In this document: piece after piece, positions 25,343 to 37,200 of the stretch
How positions within the stretch are numbered: the stretch's first letter is position 1
Layout of the letters: every line of letters starts with the position of its first letter
Source: Ricordea florida
Lineage: Eukaryota > Cnidaria > Anthozoa > Corallimorpharia > Ricordeidae
Length of the DNA: 64,000 bases
Direction of reading: 5' to 3'
Assembly (NCBI GenBank): GCA_949710005.1
Contig: OX453272.1
Span: 21,055,929 to 21,119,928 of the forward strand
Notes under the pieces: generated by a model
What the model was told of the DNA's origin: nothing
Databases searched by the model: none
The model's input: only the letters and a program-made list of their open reading frames with translations
Translations under genes and position numbers: made by a program

Positions 25343-28300
25343 GCGGTCGCGTAAGCGTTAGTGTACAAAAGGTAGTCTACTTGAAAGGGCCATTTCTCGG
25401 GTTGTACTGAACCGATTGGAGTGAGCCATAGATCAAAATTTAGCTAAGAAGATGTAGATTGTGTGATATAATTTTCAGAGGGGTTTACTTAGCCGTTTTT
25501 GAGAACGAGCTATTCTAAAACAGTGTAATTTCTCAAAATCAGCCCGTACGGTCGCGTAAGCGTTAGTGTACAAAAGGTAGTCTACTTGAAAGGGCCATTT
25601 CTCGGGTTGTACTGAACCGATTTGAGTGAGCCATAGATCAAAATTTAGCTAAGAAGATGTAGATTGTGTGATATAATTTTCAGAGGGGTTTACTTAGCCG
25701 TTTTTGAGAACGAGCTATTCTAAAACAGTGTAATTTCTCAAAATCAGCCCGTACGGTCGCGTAAGCGTTAGTGTACAAAAGGTATTCTACTTGAAAGGAC
25801 CATTTCTCGGGTTGTACTGAACCGATTTGAGTGAGCCATAGATCAAAATTTAGCTAAGAAGATGTAGATTGTGTGATATAATTTTCAGAGGGGTTTACTT
25901 AGCCGTTTTTGAGAACGAGCTATTCTAAAACAGTGTAATTTCTCAAAATCAGCCCGTTCGGTCGCGTAAGCGTTAGTGTACAAAAGGTAGTCTACTTGAA
26001 AGGGCCATTTCTCGGGTTGTACTGAACCCACTTGAGTGAGCCATAGATCAAAATTTAGCTAAGAAGATGTAGATTGTGTGATATAATTTTCAGAGGGGTT
26101 TACTTAGCCGTTTTTGAGAACGAGCTATTCTGAAACAGTGTAATTTCTCAAAATCAGCCCGTACGGTCGCGTAAGCGTTAGTGTACAAAAGGTAGTCTAC
26201 TTGAAAGGGCCATTTCTCGGGTTGTACTGAACCCACTTGAGTGAGCCATAGATCAAAATTTAGCTAAGAAGATGTAGATTGTGTGATATAATTTTCAGAG
26301 GGGTTTACTTAGTTGTTTTTTAGAACGAGCTATTCTAAAACAGTGTAATTTCTCAAAATCAGCCCGTACGGTCGCGTAAGCGTTAGTGTACAAAAGGTAG
26401 TCTACTTGAAAGGGCCATTTCTCGGGTTGTACTGAACCGATTTGAGTGAGCCATAGATCAAAATTTAGCTAAGAAGATGTAGATTGTGTGATATAATTTT
26501 CAGAGGGGTTTACTTAGCCGTTTTTGAGAACGAGCTATTCTAAAACAGTGTAATTTCTCAAAATCAGCCCGTACGGTCGCGTAAGCGTTAGTGTACAAAA
26601 GGAACTCTACTTGAAAGGGCCATTTCTCGGGTTGTACTGAACCGATTTGAGTGAGCCATAGATCAAAATTTAGCTAAGAAGATGTAAATTGTGTGATATA
26701 ATTTTCAGAGGGGTTTACTTAGCCGTTTTTGAGAACGAGCTATTCTAAAAGAGTGTAATTTCTCAAAATCAGCCCGTACGGTAGCGTAAGCGTTAGTGTA
26801 CAAAAGGTAGTCTACTTGAAAGGGCCATTTCTCGGGTTGTACTGAACCGATTTGAGTGAGCCATACATCAAAATTTGGCTAAGAAGATGTAGATTGTGTG
26901 ATATAATTTTCAGAGGGATTTACTTAGCCGTTTTTGAGAACGAGCTATTCTAAAACAGTGTAATTTCTCAAAATCAGCCCGTACGGTCGCGTAAGCGTTA
27001 GTGTACAAAAGGTAGTCTACTTGAAAGGGCCATTTCTCGGGTTGTACTGAACCGATTTGAGTGAGCCATAGATCAAAATTTAGCTAAGAAGATGTAGATT
27101 GTGTGATATAATTTTCAGAGGGGTTTACTTAGCCGTTTTTGAGAACGAGCTATTCTAAAACAGTGTAATTTCTCAAAATCAGCCCGTGCGGTCGCGTAAG
27201 CGTTAGTGTACAAAAGGTAGTCTACTTGAAAGGGCCATTTCTCGGGTTGTACTGAACCGATTGGAGTGAGCCATAGATCAAAATTTAGCTAAGAAGATGT
27301 AGATTGTGTGATATAATTTTCAGAGGGGTTTACTTAGCCGTTTTTGAGAACGAGCTATTCTAAAACAGTGTAATTTCTCAAAATCAGCCCGTACGGTCGC
27401 GTAAGCGTTAGTGTACAAAAGGTAGTCTACTTGAAAGGGCCATTTCTCGGGTTGTACTGAACCGATTTGAGTGAGCCATAGATCAAAATTTAGCTAAGAA
27501 GATGTAGATTGTGTGATATCATTTTCAGAGGGGTTTACTTAGTTGTTTTTTAGAACGAGCTATTCTAAAACAGTGTAATTTCTCAAAATCAGCCCGTACG
27601 GTCGCGTAAGCGTTAGTGTACAAAAGGTAGTCTACTTGAAAGGGCCATTTCTCGGGTTGTACTGAACCGATTTGAGTGAGCCATAGATCAAAATTTAGCT
27701 AAGAAGATGTAGATTGTGTGATATAATTTTCAGAGGGGTTTACTTAGCCGTTTTTGAGAACGAGCTATTCTAAAACAGTGTAATTTCTCAAAATCAGCCC
27801 GTACGGTCGCGTAAGCGTTAGTGTACAAAAGGTAGTCTACTTGAAAGGGCCATTTCTCGGGTTGTACTGAACCGATTTGAGTGAGCCATAGATCAAAATT
27901 TAGCTAAGAAGATGTAAATTGTGTGATATAATTTTCAGAGGGGTTTACTTAGCCGTTTTTGAGAACGAGCTATTCTAAAAGAGTGTAATTTCTCAAAATC
28001 AGCCCGTACGGTAGCGTAAGCGTTAGTGTACAAAAGGTAGTCTACTTGAAAGGGCCATTTCTCGGGTTGTACTGAACCGATTTGAGTGAGCCATACATCA
28101 AAATTTGGCTAAGAAGATGTAGATTGTGTGATATAATTTTCAGAGGGATTTACTTAGCCGTTTTTGAGAACGAGCTATTCTAAAACAGTGTAATTTCTCA
28201 AAATCAGCCCGTACGGTCGCGTAAGCGTTAGTGTACAAAAGGTAGTCTACTTGAAAGGGCCATTTCTCGGGTTGTACTGAACCGATTTGAGTGAGCCATA

Positions 28301-30465
28301 GATCAAAATTTAGCTAAGAAGATGTAGATTGTGTGATATAATTTTCAGAGGGGTTTACTTAGCCGTTTTTGAGAACGAGCTATTCTAAAACAGTGTAATT
28401 TCTCAAAATCAGCCCGTGCGGTCGCGTAAGCGTTAGTGTACAAAAGGTAGTCTACTTGAAAGGGCCATTTCTCGGGTTGTACTGAACCGATTGGAGTGAG
28501 CCATAGATCAAAATTTAGCTAAGAAGATGTAGATTGTGTGATATAATTTTCAGAGGGGTTTACTTAGCCGTTTTTGAGAACGAGCTATTCTAAAACAGTG
28601 TAATTTCTCAAAATCAGCCCGTACGGTCGCGTAAGCGTTTGTGTACAAAAGGTAGTCTACTTGAAAGGGCCATTTCTCGGGTTGTACTGAACCGATTTGA
28701 GTGAGCCATAGATCAAAATTTAGCTAAGAAGATGTAGATTGTGTGATATAATTTTCAGAGGGGTTTACTTAGCCGTTTTTGAGAACGAGCTATTCTAAAA
28801 CAGTGTAATTTCTCAAAATCAGCCCGTACGGTCGCGTAAGCGTTAGTGTACAAAAGGTATTCTACTTGAAAGGACCATTTCTCGGGTTGTACTGAACCGA
28901 TTTGAGTGAGCCATAGATCAAAATTTAGCTAAGAAGATGTAGATTGTGTGATATCATTTTCAGAGGGGTTTACTTAGCCGTTTTTGAGAACGAGCTATTC
29001 TAAAACAGTGTAATTTCTCAAAATCAGCCCGTTCGGTCGCGTAAGCGTTAGTGTACAAAAGGTAGTCTACTTGAAAGGGCCATTTCTCGGGTTGTACTGA
29101 ACCCACTTGAGTGAGCCATAGATCAAAATTTAGCTAAGAAGATGTAGATTGTGTGATATAATTTTCAGAGGGGTTTACTTAGCCGTTTTTGAGAACGAGC
29201 TATTCTAAAACAGTGTAATTTCTCAAAATCAGCCCGTACGGTCGCGTAAGCGTTAGTGTACAAAAGGTAGTCTACTTGAAAGGGCCATTTCTCGGGTTGT
29301 ACTGAACCCACTTGAGTGAGCCATAGATCAAAATTTAGCTAAGAAGATGTAGATTGTGTGATATAATTTTCAGAGGGGTTTACTTAGTTGTTTTTTAGAA
29401 CGAGCTATTCTAAAACAGTGTAATTTCTCAAAATCAGCCCGTACGGTCGCGTAAGCGTTAGTGTACAAAAGGTAGTCTACTTGAAAGGGCCATTTCTCGG
29501 GTTGTACTGAACCGATTTGAGTGAGCCATAGATCAAAATTTAGCTAAGAAGATGTAGATTGTGTGATATAATTTTCAGAGGGGTTTACTTAGCCGTTTTT
29601 GAGAACGAGCTATTCTAAAACAGTGTAATTTCTCAAAATCAGCCCGTACGGTCGCGTAAGCGTTAGTGTACAAAAGGAACTCTACTTGAAAGGGCCATTT
29701 CTCGGGTTGTACTGAACCGATTTGAGTGAGCCATAGATCAAAATTTAGCTAAGAAGATGTAAATTGTGTGATATAATTTTCAGAGGGGTTTACTTAGCCG
29801 TTTTTGAGAACGAGCTATTCTAAAAGAGTGTAATTTCTCAAAATCAGCCCGTACGGTAGCGTAAGCGTTAGTGTACAAAAGGTAGTCTACTTGAAAGGGC
29901 CATTTCTCGGGTTGTACTGAACCGATTTGAGTGAGCCATACATCAAAATTTGGCTAAGAAGATGTAGATTGTGTGATATAATTTTCAGAGGGATTTACTT
30001 AGCCGTTTTTGAGAACGAGCTATTCTAAAACAGTGTAATTTCTCAAAATCAGCCCTTACGGTCGCGTAAGCGTTAGTGTACAAAAGGTAGTCTACTTGAA
30101 AGGGCCATTTCTCGGGTTGTACTGAACCGATTTGAGTGAGCCATAGATCAAAATTTAGCTAAGAAGATGTAGATTGTGTGATATAATTTTCAGAGGGGTT
30201 TCCTTAGCCGTTTTTGAGAACGAGCTATTCTAAAACAGTGTAATTTCTCAAAATCAGCCCGTGCGGTCGCGTAAGCGTTAGTGTACAAAAGGTAGTCTAC
30301 TTGAAAGGGCCATTTCTCGGGTTGTACTGAACCGATTGGAGTGAGCCATAGATCAAAATTTAGCTAAGAAGATGTAGATTGTGTGATATAATTTTCAGAG
30401 GGGTTTACTTAGCCGTTTTTGAGAACGAGCTATTCTAAAACAGTGTAATTTCTCAAAATCAGCCC
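24400..30465 (+). repeat. 15-mer register, 3075 bp, about two copies, with an internal 6-mer
   Basis: Sequence from roughly 24400-27390 recurs 3075 bp downstream (15 x 205). Paired markers are 'agttgttttttag' (24467/27542, 26312/29387), 'gatgtaaatt' (24836/27911), 'gtgcgg' (25341/28416), 'ggtattctac' (25781/28856), 'cccgttcgg' (near 25954/29029) and 'ggaactct' (26601/29676). Within it, 1230 bp (6 monomers) also relates 26312 to 27542 and 27186 to 28416. The first 350 bp of the left copy contain mismatches, so the left edge is uncertain. Confidence 0.75.
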
Positions 30466-30924
30466 GTGCGGTCGCGTAAGCGTTAGTGTACAAAAGGTAG
30501 TCTACTTGAAAGGGCCATTTCTCGGGTTGTACTGAACCGATTGGAGTGAGCCATAGATCAAAATTTAGCTAAGAAGATGTAGATTGTGTGATATAATTTT
30601 CAGAGGGGTTTACTTAGCCGTTTTTGAGAACGAGCTATTCTAAAACAGTGTAATTTCTCAAAATCAGCCCGTACGGTCGCGTAAGCGTTAGTGTACAAAA
30701 GGTAGTCTACTTGAAAGGGCCATTTCTCGGGTTGTACTGAACCGATTTGAGTGAGCCATAGATCAAAATTTAGCTAAGAAGATGTAGATTGTGTGATATA
30801 ATTTTCAGAGGGGTTTACTTAGCCGTTTTTGAGAACGAGCTATTCTAAAACAGTGTAATTTCTCAAAATCAGCCCGTACGGTCGCGTAAGCGTTAGTGTA
30901 CAAAAGGTATTCTACTTGAAAGGA

Positions 30925-33900
30925 CCATTTCTCGGGTTGTACTGAACCGATTTGAGTGAGCCATAGATCAAAATTTAGCTAAGAAGATGTAGATTGTGTG
31001 ATATCATTTTCAGAGGGGTTTACTTAGCCGTTTTTGAGAACGAGCTATTCTAAAACAGTGTAATTTCTCAAAATCAGCCCGTACGGTCGCGTAAGCGTTA
31101 GTGTACAAAAGGTAGTCTACTTGAAAGGGCCATTTCTCGGGTTGTACTGAACCCACTTGAGTGAGCCATAGATCAAAATTTAGCTAAGAAGATGTAGATT
31201 GTGTGATATAATTTTCAGAGGGGTTTACTTAGCCGTTTTTGAGAACGAGCTATTCTAAAACAGTGTAATTTCTCAAAATCAGCCCGTACGGTCGCGTAAG
31301 CGTTAGTGTACAAAAGGTAGTCTACTTGAAAGGGCCATTTCTCGGGTTGTACTGAACCCACTTGAGTGAGCCATAGATCAAAATTTAGCTAAGAAGATGT
31401 AGATTGTGTGATATCATTTTCAGAGGGGTTTACTTAGTTGTTTTTTAGAACGAGCTATTCTAAAACAGTGTAATTTCTCAAAATCAGCCCGTACGGTCGC
31501 GTAAGCGTTAGTGTACAAAAGGTAGTCTACTTGAAAGGGCCATTTCTCGGGTCGTACTGAACCGATTTGAGTGAGCCATAGATCAAAATTTAGCTAAGAA
31601 GATGTAGATTGTGTGATATAATTTTCAGAGGGGTTTACTTAGCCGTTTTTGAGAACGAGCTATTCTAAAACAGTGTAATTTCTCAAAATCAGCCCGTACG
31701 GTCGCGTAAGCGTTAGTGTACAAAAGGAACTCTACTTGAAAGGGCCATTTCTCGGGTTGTACTGAACCGATTTGAGTGAGCCATAGATCGAAATTTGGCT
31801 AAGAAGATGTAGATTGTGTGATATAATTTTCAGAGGGATTTACTTAGCCGTTTTTGAGAACGAGCTATTCTAAAACAGTGTAATTTCTCAAAATCAGCCC
31901 GTACGGTCGCGTAAGCCTTAGTGTACAAAAGGTAGTCTACTTGAAAGGGCCATTTCTCGGGTTGTACTGAACCGATTTGAGTGAGCCATAGATCAAAATT
32001 TAGCTAAGAAGATGTAGATTGTGTGATATAATTTTCAGAGGGGTTTACTTAGCTGTATTTGAGAACGAGCTATTCTAAAACAGTGTAATTTCTCAAAATC
32101 AGCCCGTGCGGTCGCGTAAGCGTTAGTGTACAAAAGGTAGTCTACTTGAAAGGGCCATTTCTCGGGTTGTACTGAACCGATTTGAGTGAGCCATACATCA
32201 AAATTTAGCTAAGAAGATGTAGATTGTGTGATATAATTTTCAGAGGGGTTTACTTAGCCGTTTTTGAGAACGAGCTATTCTAAAACAGTGTAATTTCTCA
32301 AAATCAGCCCGTACGGTCGCGTAAGCGTTAGTGTACAAAAGGTAGTCTACTTGAAAGGGCCATTTCTCGGGTTGTACTGAACCGATTTGAGTGAGCCATA
32401 GATCAAAATTTAGCTAAGAAGATGTAGATTGTGTGATATAATTTTCAGAGGGGTTTACTTAGCCGTTTTTGAGAACGAGCTATTCTAAAACAGTGTAATT
32501 TCTCAAAATCAGCCCGTACGGTCGCGTAAGCGTTAGTGTACAAAAGGTAGTCTACTTGAAAGGGCCATTTCTCGGGTTGTACTGAACCGATTTGAGTGAG
32601 CCATAGATCAAAATTTAGCTAAGAAGATGTAGATTGTGTGATATCATTTTCAGAGGGGTTTACTTAGCCGTTTTTGAGAACGAGCTATTCTAAAACAGTG
32701 TAATTTCTCAAAATCAGCCCGTACGGTCGCGTAAGCGTTAGTGTACAAAAGGTAGTCTACTTGAAAGGGCCATTTCTCGGGTTGTACTGAACCCACTTGA
32801 GTGAGCCATAGATCAAAATTTAGCTAAGAAGATGTAGATTGTGTGATATAATTTTCAGAGGGGTTTACTTAGCCGTTTTTGAGAACGAGCTATTCTAAAA
32901 CAGTGTAATTTCTCAAAATCAGCCCGTACGGTCGCGTAAGCGTTAGTGTACAAAAGGTAGTCTACTTGAAAGGGCCATTTCTCGGGTTGTACTGAACCCA
33001 CTTGAGTGAGCCATAGATCAAAATTTAGCTAAGAAGATGTAGATTGTGTGATATCATTTTCAGAGGGGTTTACTTAGTTGTTTTTTAGAACGAGCTATTC
33101 TAAAACAGTGTAATTTCTCAAAATCAGCCCGTACGGTCGCGTAAGCGTTAGTGTACAAAAGGTAGTCTACTTGAAAGGGCCATTTCTCGGGTCGTACTGA
33201 ACCGATTTGAGTGAGCCATAGATCAAAATTTAGCTAAGAAGATGTAGATTGTGTGATATAATTTTCAGAGGGGTTTACTTAGCCGTTTTTGAGAACGAGC
33301 TATTCTAAAACAGTGTAATTTCTCAAAATCAGCCCGTACGGTCGCGTAAGCGTTAGTGTACAAAAGGAACTCTACTTGAAAGGGCCATTTCTCGGGTTGT
33401 ACTGAACCGATTTGAGTGAGCCATAGATCAAAATTTGGCTAAGAAGATGTAGATTGTGTGATATAATTTTCAGAGGGATTTACTTAGCCGTTTTTGAGAA
33501 CGAGCTATTCTAAAACAGTGTAATTTCTCAAAATCAGCCCGTACGGTCGCGTAAGCCTTAGTGTACAAAAGGTAGTCTACTTGAAAGGGCCATTTCTCGG
33601 GTTGTACTGAACCGATTTGAGTGAGCCATAGATCAAAATTTAGCTAAGAAGATGTAGATTGTGTGATATAATTTTCAGAGGGGTTTACTTAGCCGTATTT
33701 GAGAACGAGCTATTCTAAAACAGTGTAATTTCTCAAAATCAGCCCGTGCGGTCGCGTAAGCGTTAGTGTACAAAAGGTAGTCTACTTGAAAGGGCCATTT
33801 CTCGGGTTGTACTGAACCGATTGGAGTGAGCCATAGATCAAAATTTAGCTAAGAAGATGTAGATTGTGTGATATAATTTTCAGAGGGGTTTACTTAGCCG

Positions 33901-34284
33901 TTTTTGAGAACGAGCTATTCTAAAACAGTGTAATTTCTCAAAATCAGCCCGTACGGTCGCGTAAGCGTTAGTGTACAAAAGGTAGTCTACTTGAAAGGGC
34001 CATTTCTCGGGTTGTACTGAACCGATTTGAGTGAGCCATAGATCAAAATTTAGCTAAGAAGATGTAGATTGTGTGATATAATTTTCAGAGGGGTTTACTT
34101 AGCCGTTTTTGAGAACGAGCTATTCTAAAACAGTGTAATTTCTCAAAATCAGCCCGTACGGTCGCGTAAGCGTTAGTGTACAAAAGGTAGTCTACTTGAA
34201 AGGGCCATTTCTCGGGTTGTACTGAACCGATTTGAGTGAGCCATAGATCAAAATTTAGCTAAGAAGATGTAGATTGTGTGATAT
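30925..34284 (+). repeat. 8-mer higher-order repeat, 1640 bp, about two copies
   Basis: The markers 'agttgttttttag' (31437/33077), 'gggtcgtac' (about 31550/33190), 'ggaactct' (31726/33366), 'aagcctt' (about 31915/33555) and the rare 'tgtatttgag' (about 32053/33693) repeat at 1640 bp (8 x 205). Differences include 'agatcgaaat' at about 31787 against 'agatcaaaat', and 'agctgta' against 'agccgta'. The preceding 'ggtattctac' variant at 30906 and the loss of 'atatcatt' at about 34281 set the limits. Confidence 0.82.
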
Positions 34285-37200
34285 AATTTTCAGAGGGGTT
34301 TACTTAGCCGTTTTTGAGAACGAGCTATTCTAAAACAGTGTAATTTCTCAAAATCAGCCCGTACGGTCGCGTAAGCGTTAGTGTACAAAAGGTATTCTAC
34401 TTGAAAGGACCATTTCTCGGGTTGTACTGAACCGATTTGAGTGAGCCATAGATCAAAATTTAGCTAAGAAGATGTAGATTGTGTGATATAATTTTCAGAG
34501 GGGTTTACTTAGCCGTTTTTGAGAACGAGCTATTCTAAAACAGTGTAATTTCTCAAACTCAGCCCGTACGGTCGCGTAAGCGTTAGTGTACAAAAGGTAG
34601 TCTACTTGAAAGGGCCATTTCTCGGGTTGTACTGAACCGATTTGAGTGAGCCATAGATCAAAATTTAGCTAAGAAGATGTAGATTGTGTGATATAATTTT
34701 CAGAGGGGTTTACTTAGCCGTTTTTGAGAACGAGCTATTCTAAAACAGTGTAATTTCTCAAAATCAGCCCGTACGGTCGCGTAAGCCTTAGTGTACAAAA
34801 GGTAGTCTACTTGAAAGGGCCATTTCTCGGGTTGTACTGAACCGATTTGAGTGAGCCATAGATCAAAATTTAGCTAAGAAGATGTAGATTGTGTGATATA
34901 ATTTTCAGAGGGGTTTACTTAGCCGTTTTTTAAAAAGGGCTATTCTTAAACAGTGTAATTTGTCAAAATCAGCCAGTACGGTCGCGTAAGCGTTAGTGTA
35001 CAAAAGGTAGTCTACTTGAAAGGGCCATTTCTCGGGTTGTACTGAACCGATTTGAGTGAGCCATAGATCAAAATTTAGCTAAGAAGATGTAGATTGTGTG
35101 ATATCATGTTCAGAGGGGTTTAGTTAGCCGTTTTTGAGAACGAGCTATTCTAAAACAGTGTAATTTCTCAAAATCAGCCCGTACGGTCGCGTAAGCGTTA
35201 GTGTACAAAAGGTAGTCTACTTGAAAGGGCCATTTCTCGGGTTGTACTGAACCGATTTGAGTGAGCCATAGATCAAAATTTAGCTAAGAAGATGTAGATT
35301 GTGTGATATAATTTTCAGAGGGGTTTACTTAGCCGTTTCTTAAAAAGGGCTATTCTTAGACAGTGTAATTTGTCAAAATCAGCCCGTACGGTCGCGTAAG
35401 CGTTAGTGTACAAAAGGTAGTCTACTTGAAAGGGCCATTTCTCGGGATGTACTGAACCGATTTGAGTGAGCCATAGATCAAAATATAGCTAAGAAGATGT
35501 AGATTGTGTGATATAATTTTCAGAGGGGTTTACTTAGCCGTTTTTGAGAACGAGCTATTCTAAAACAGTGTAATTTCTCAAAATCAGCCCGTACGGTCGC
35601 GTAAGCGTTAGTGTACAAAAGGTAGTCTACTTGAAAGGGCCATTTCTCGGGTTGTACTGAACCGATTTGAGTGAGCCATAGATCAAAATTTAGCTAATAA
35701 GATGTAGATTGTGTGATGTAATTTTCAGAGGGGTTTACTTAGCCGTTTTTGAGAACGAGCTATTCTAAAACAGTGTAATTTCTCAAAATCAGCCCGTACG
35801 GTCGCGTAAGCGTTAGTGTACAAAAGGTAGTCTACTTGAAAGGGCCATTTCTCGGGTTGTACTGAACCGATTTGAGTGAGCCATAGATCAAAATTTAGCT
35901 AAGAAGATGTAGATTGTGTGATATAATTTTCAGAGGGGTTTACTTAGCCGTTTTTGAGAACGAGCTATTCTAAAAGAGTGTAATTTCTCAAAATCAGCCC
36001 GTACGGTCGCGTAAGCGTTAGTGTACAAAAGGTAGTCTACTTGAAAGGGCCATTTCTCGGGTTGTACTGAACCGATTTGAGTGAGCCATAGATCAAAATT
36101 TAGCTAAGAAGATGTAGATTGTGTGATATAATTTTCAGAGGGGTTTACTTAGCCGTTTTTGAGAACGAGCTATTCTAAAACAGTGTAATTTCTCAAAATC
36201 AGCCCGTACGGTCGCGTAAGCGTTAGTGTACAAAAGGTAGTCTACTTGAAAGGGCCATTTCTCGGGTTGTACTGAACCCACTTGAGTGAGACATAGATCA
36301 AAATTTAGCTAAGAAGATGTAGATTGTGTGATATAATTTTCAGAGGGGTTTACTTAGCCGTTTTTGAGAACGAGCTATTCTAAAACAGTGTAATTTCTCA
36401 AAATCAGCCCGTACGGTCGCGTAAGCGTTAGTGTACAAAAGGTAGTCTACTTGAAAGGGCCATTTCTCGGGTTGTACTGAACCCACTTGAGTGAGCCATA
36501 GATCAAAATTTAGCTAAGAAGATGTAGATTGTGTGATATAATTTTCAGAGGGGTTTACTTAGTTGTTTTTTAGAACGAGCTATTCTAAAACAGTGTAATT
36601 TCTCAAAATCAGCCCGTACGGTCGCGTAAGCGTTAGTGTACAAAAGGTAGTCTACTTGAAAGGGCCATTTCTCGGGTTGTACTGAACCGATTTGAGTGAG
36701 CCATAGATCAAAATTTAGCTAAGAAGATGTAGATTGTGTGATATAATTTTCAGAGGGGTTTACTTAGCCGTTTTTGAGAACGAGCTATTCTAAAACAGTG
36801 TAATTTCTCAAAATCAGCCCGTACGGTCGCGTAAGCGTTAGTGTACAAAAGGTAGTCTACTTGAAAGGGCCATTTCTCGGGTTGTACTGAACCGATTTGA
36901 GTGAGCCATAGATCAAAATTTAGCTAAGAAGATGTAGATTGTGTGATATAATTTTCAGAGGGGTTTACTTAGCCGTTTTTGAGAACGAGCTATTCTAAAA
37001 CAGTGTAATTTCTCAAAATCAGCCCGTACGGTCGCGTAAGCGTTAGTGTACAAAAGGTATTCTACTTGAAAGGACCATTTCTCGGGTTGTACTGAACCGA
37101 TTTGAGTGAGCCATAGATCAAAATTTAGCTAAGAAGATGTAGATTGTGTGATATAATTTTCAGAGGGGTTTACTTAGCCGTTTTTGAGAACGAGCTATTC

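Larger units (their letters stand above)
16540..27135 (+). repeat. 4-kb segment duplicated at 6560 bp (32 monomers)
   Basis: The stretch 16540-20575 recurs at 23100-27135. Markers at exactly 6560 bp include 'gggatgtac' (16791/23351), 'gatgtatatt' (17251/23811), 'ggtactct' (near 17376/23936), 'agttgttttttag' (17907/24467 and 19752/26312), 'gtgcggtcgc' (18781/25341), 'tctgaaac' (19571/26131) and 'ggaactct' (20041/26601). Differences are few, for example 'aagaggatg' near 17862 and 'atatcatt' against 'atataatt' near 19318/25878. This register overlaps the 13-mer register described separately, so more than one round of duplication has acted on the same DNA. Confidence 0.82.
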
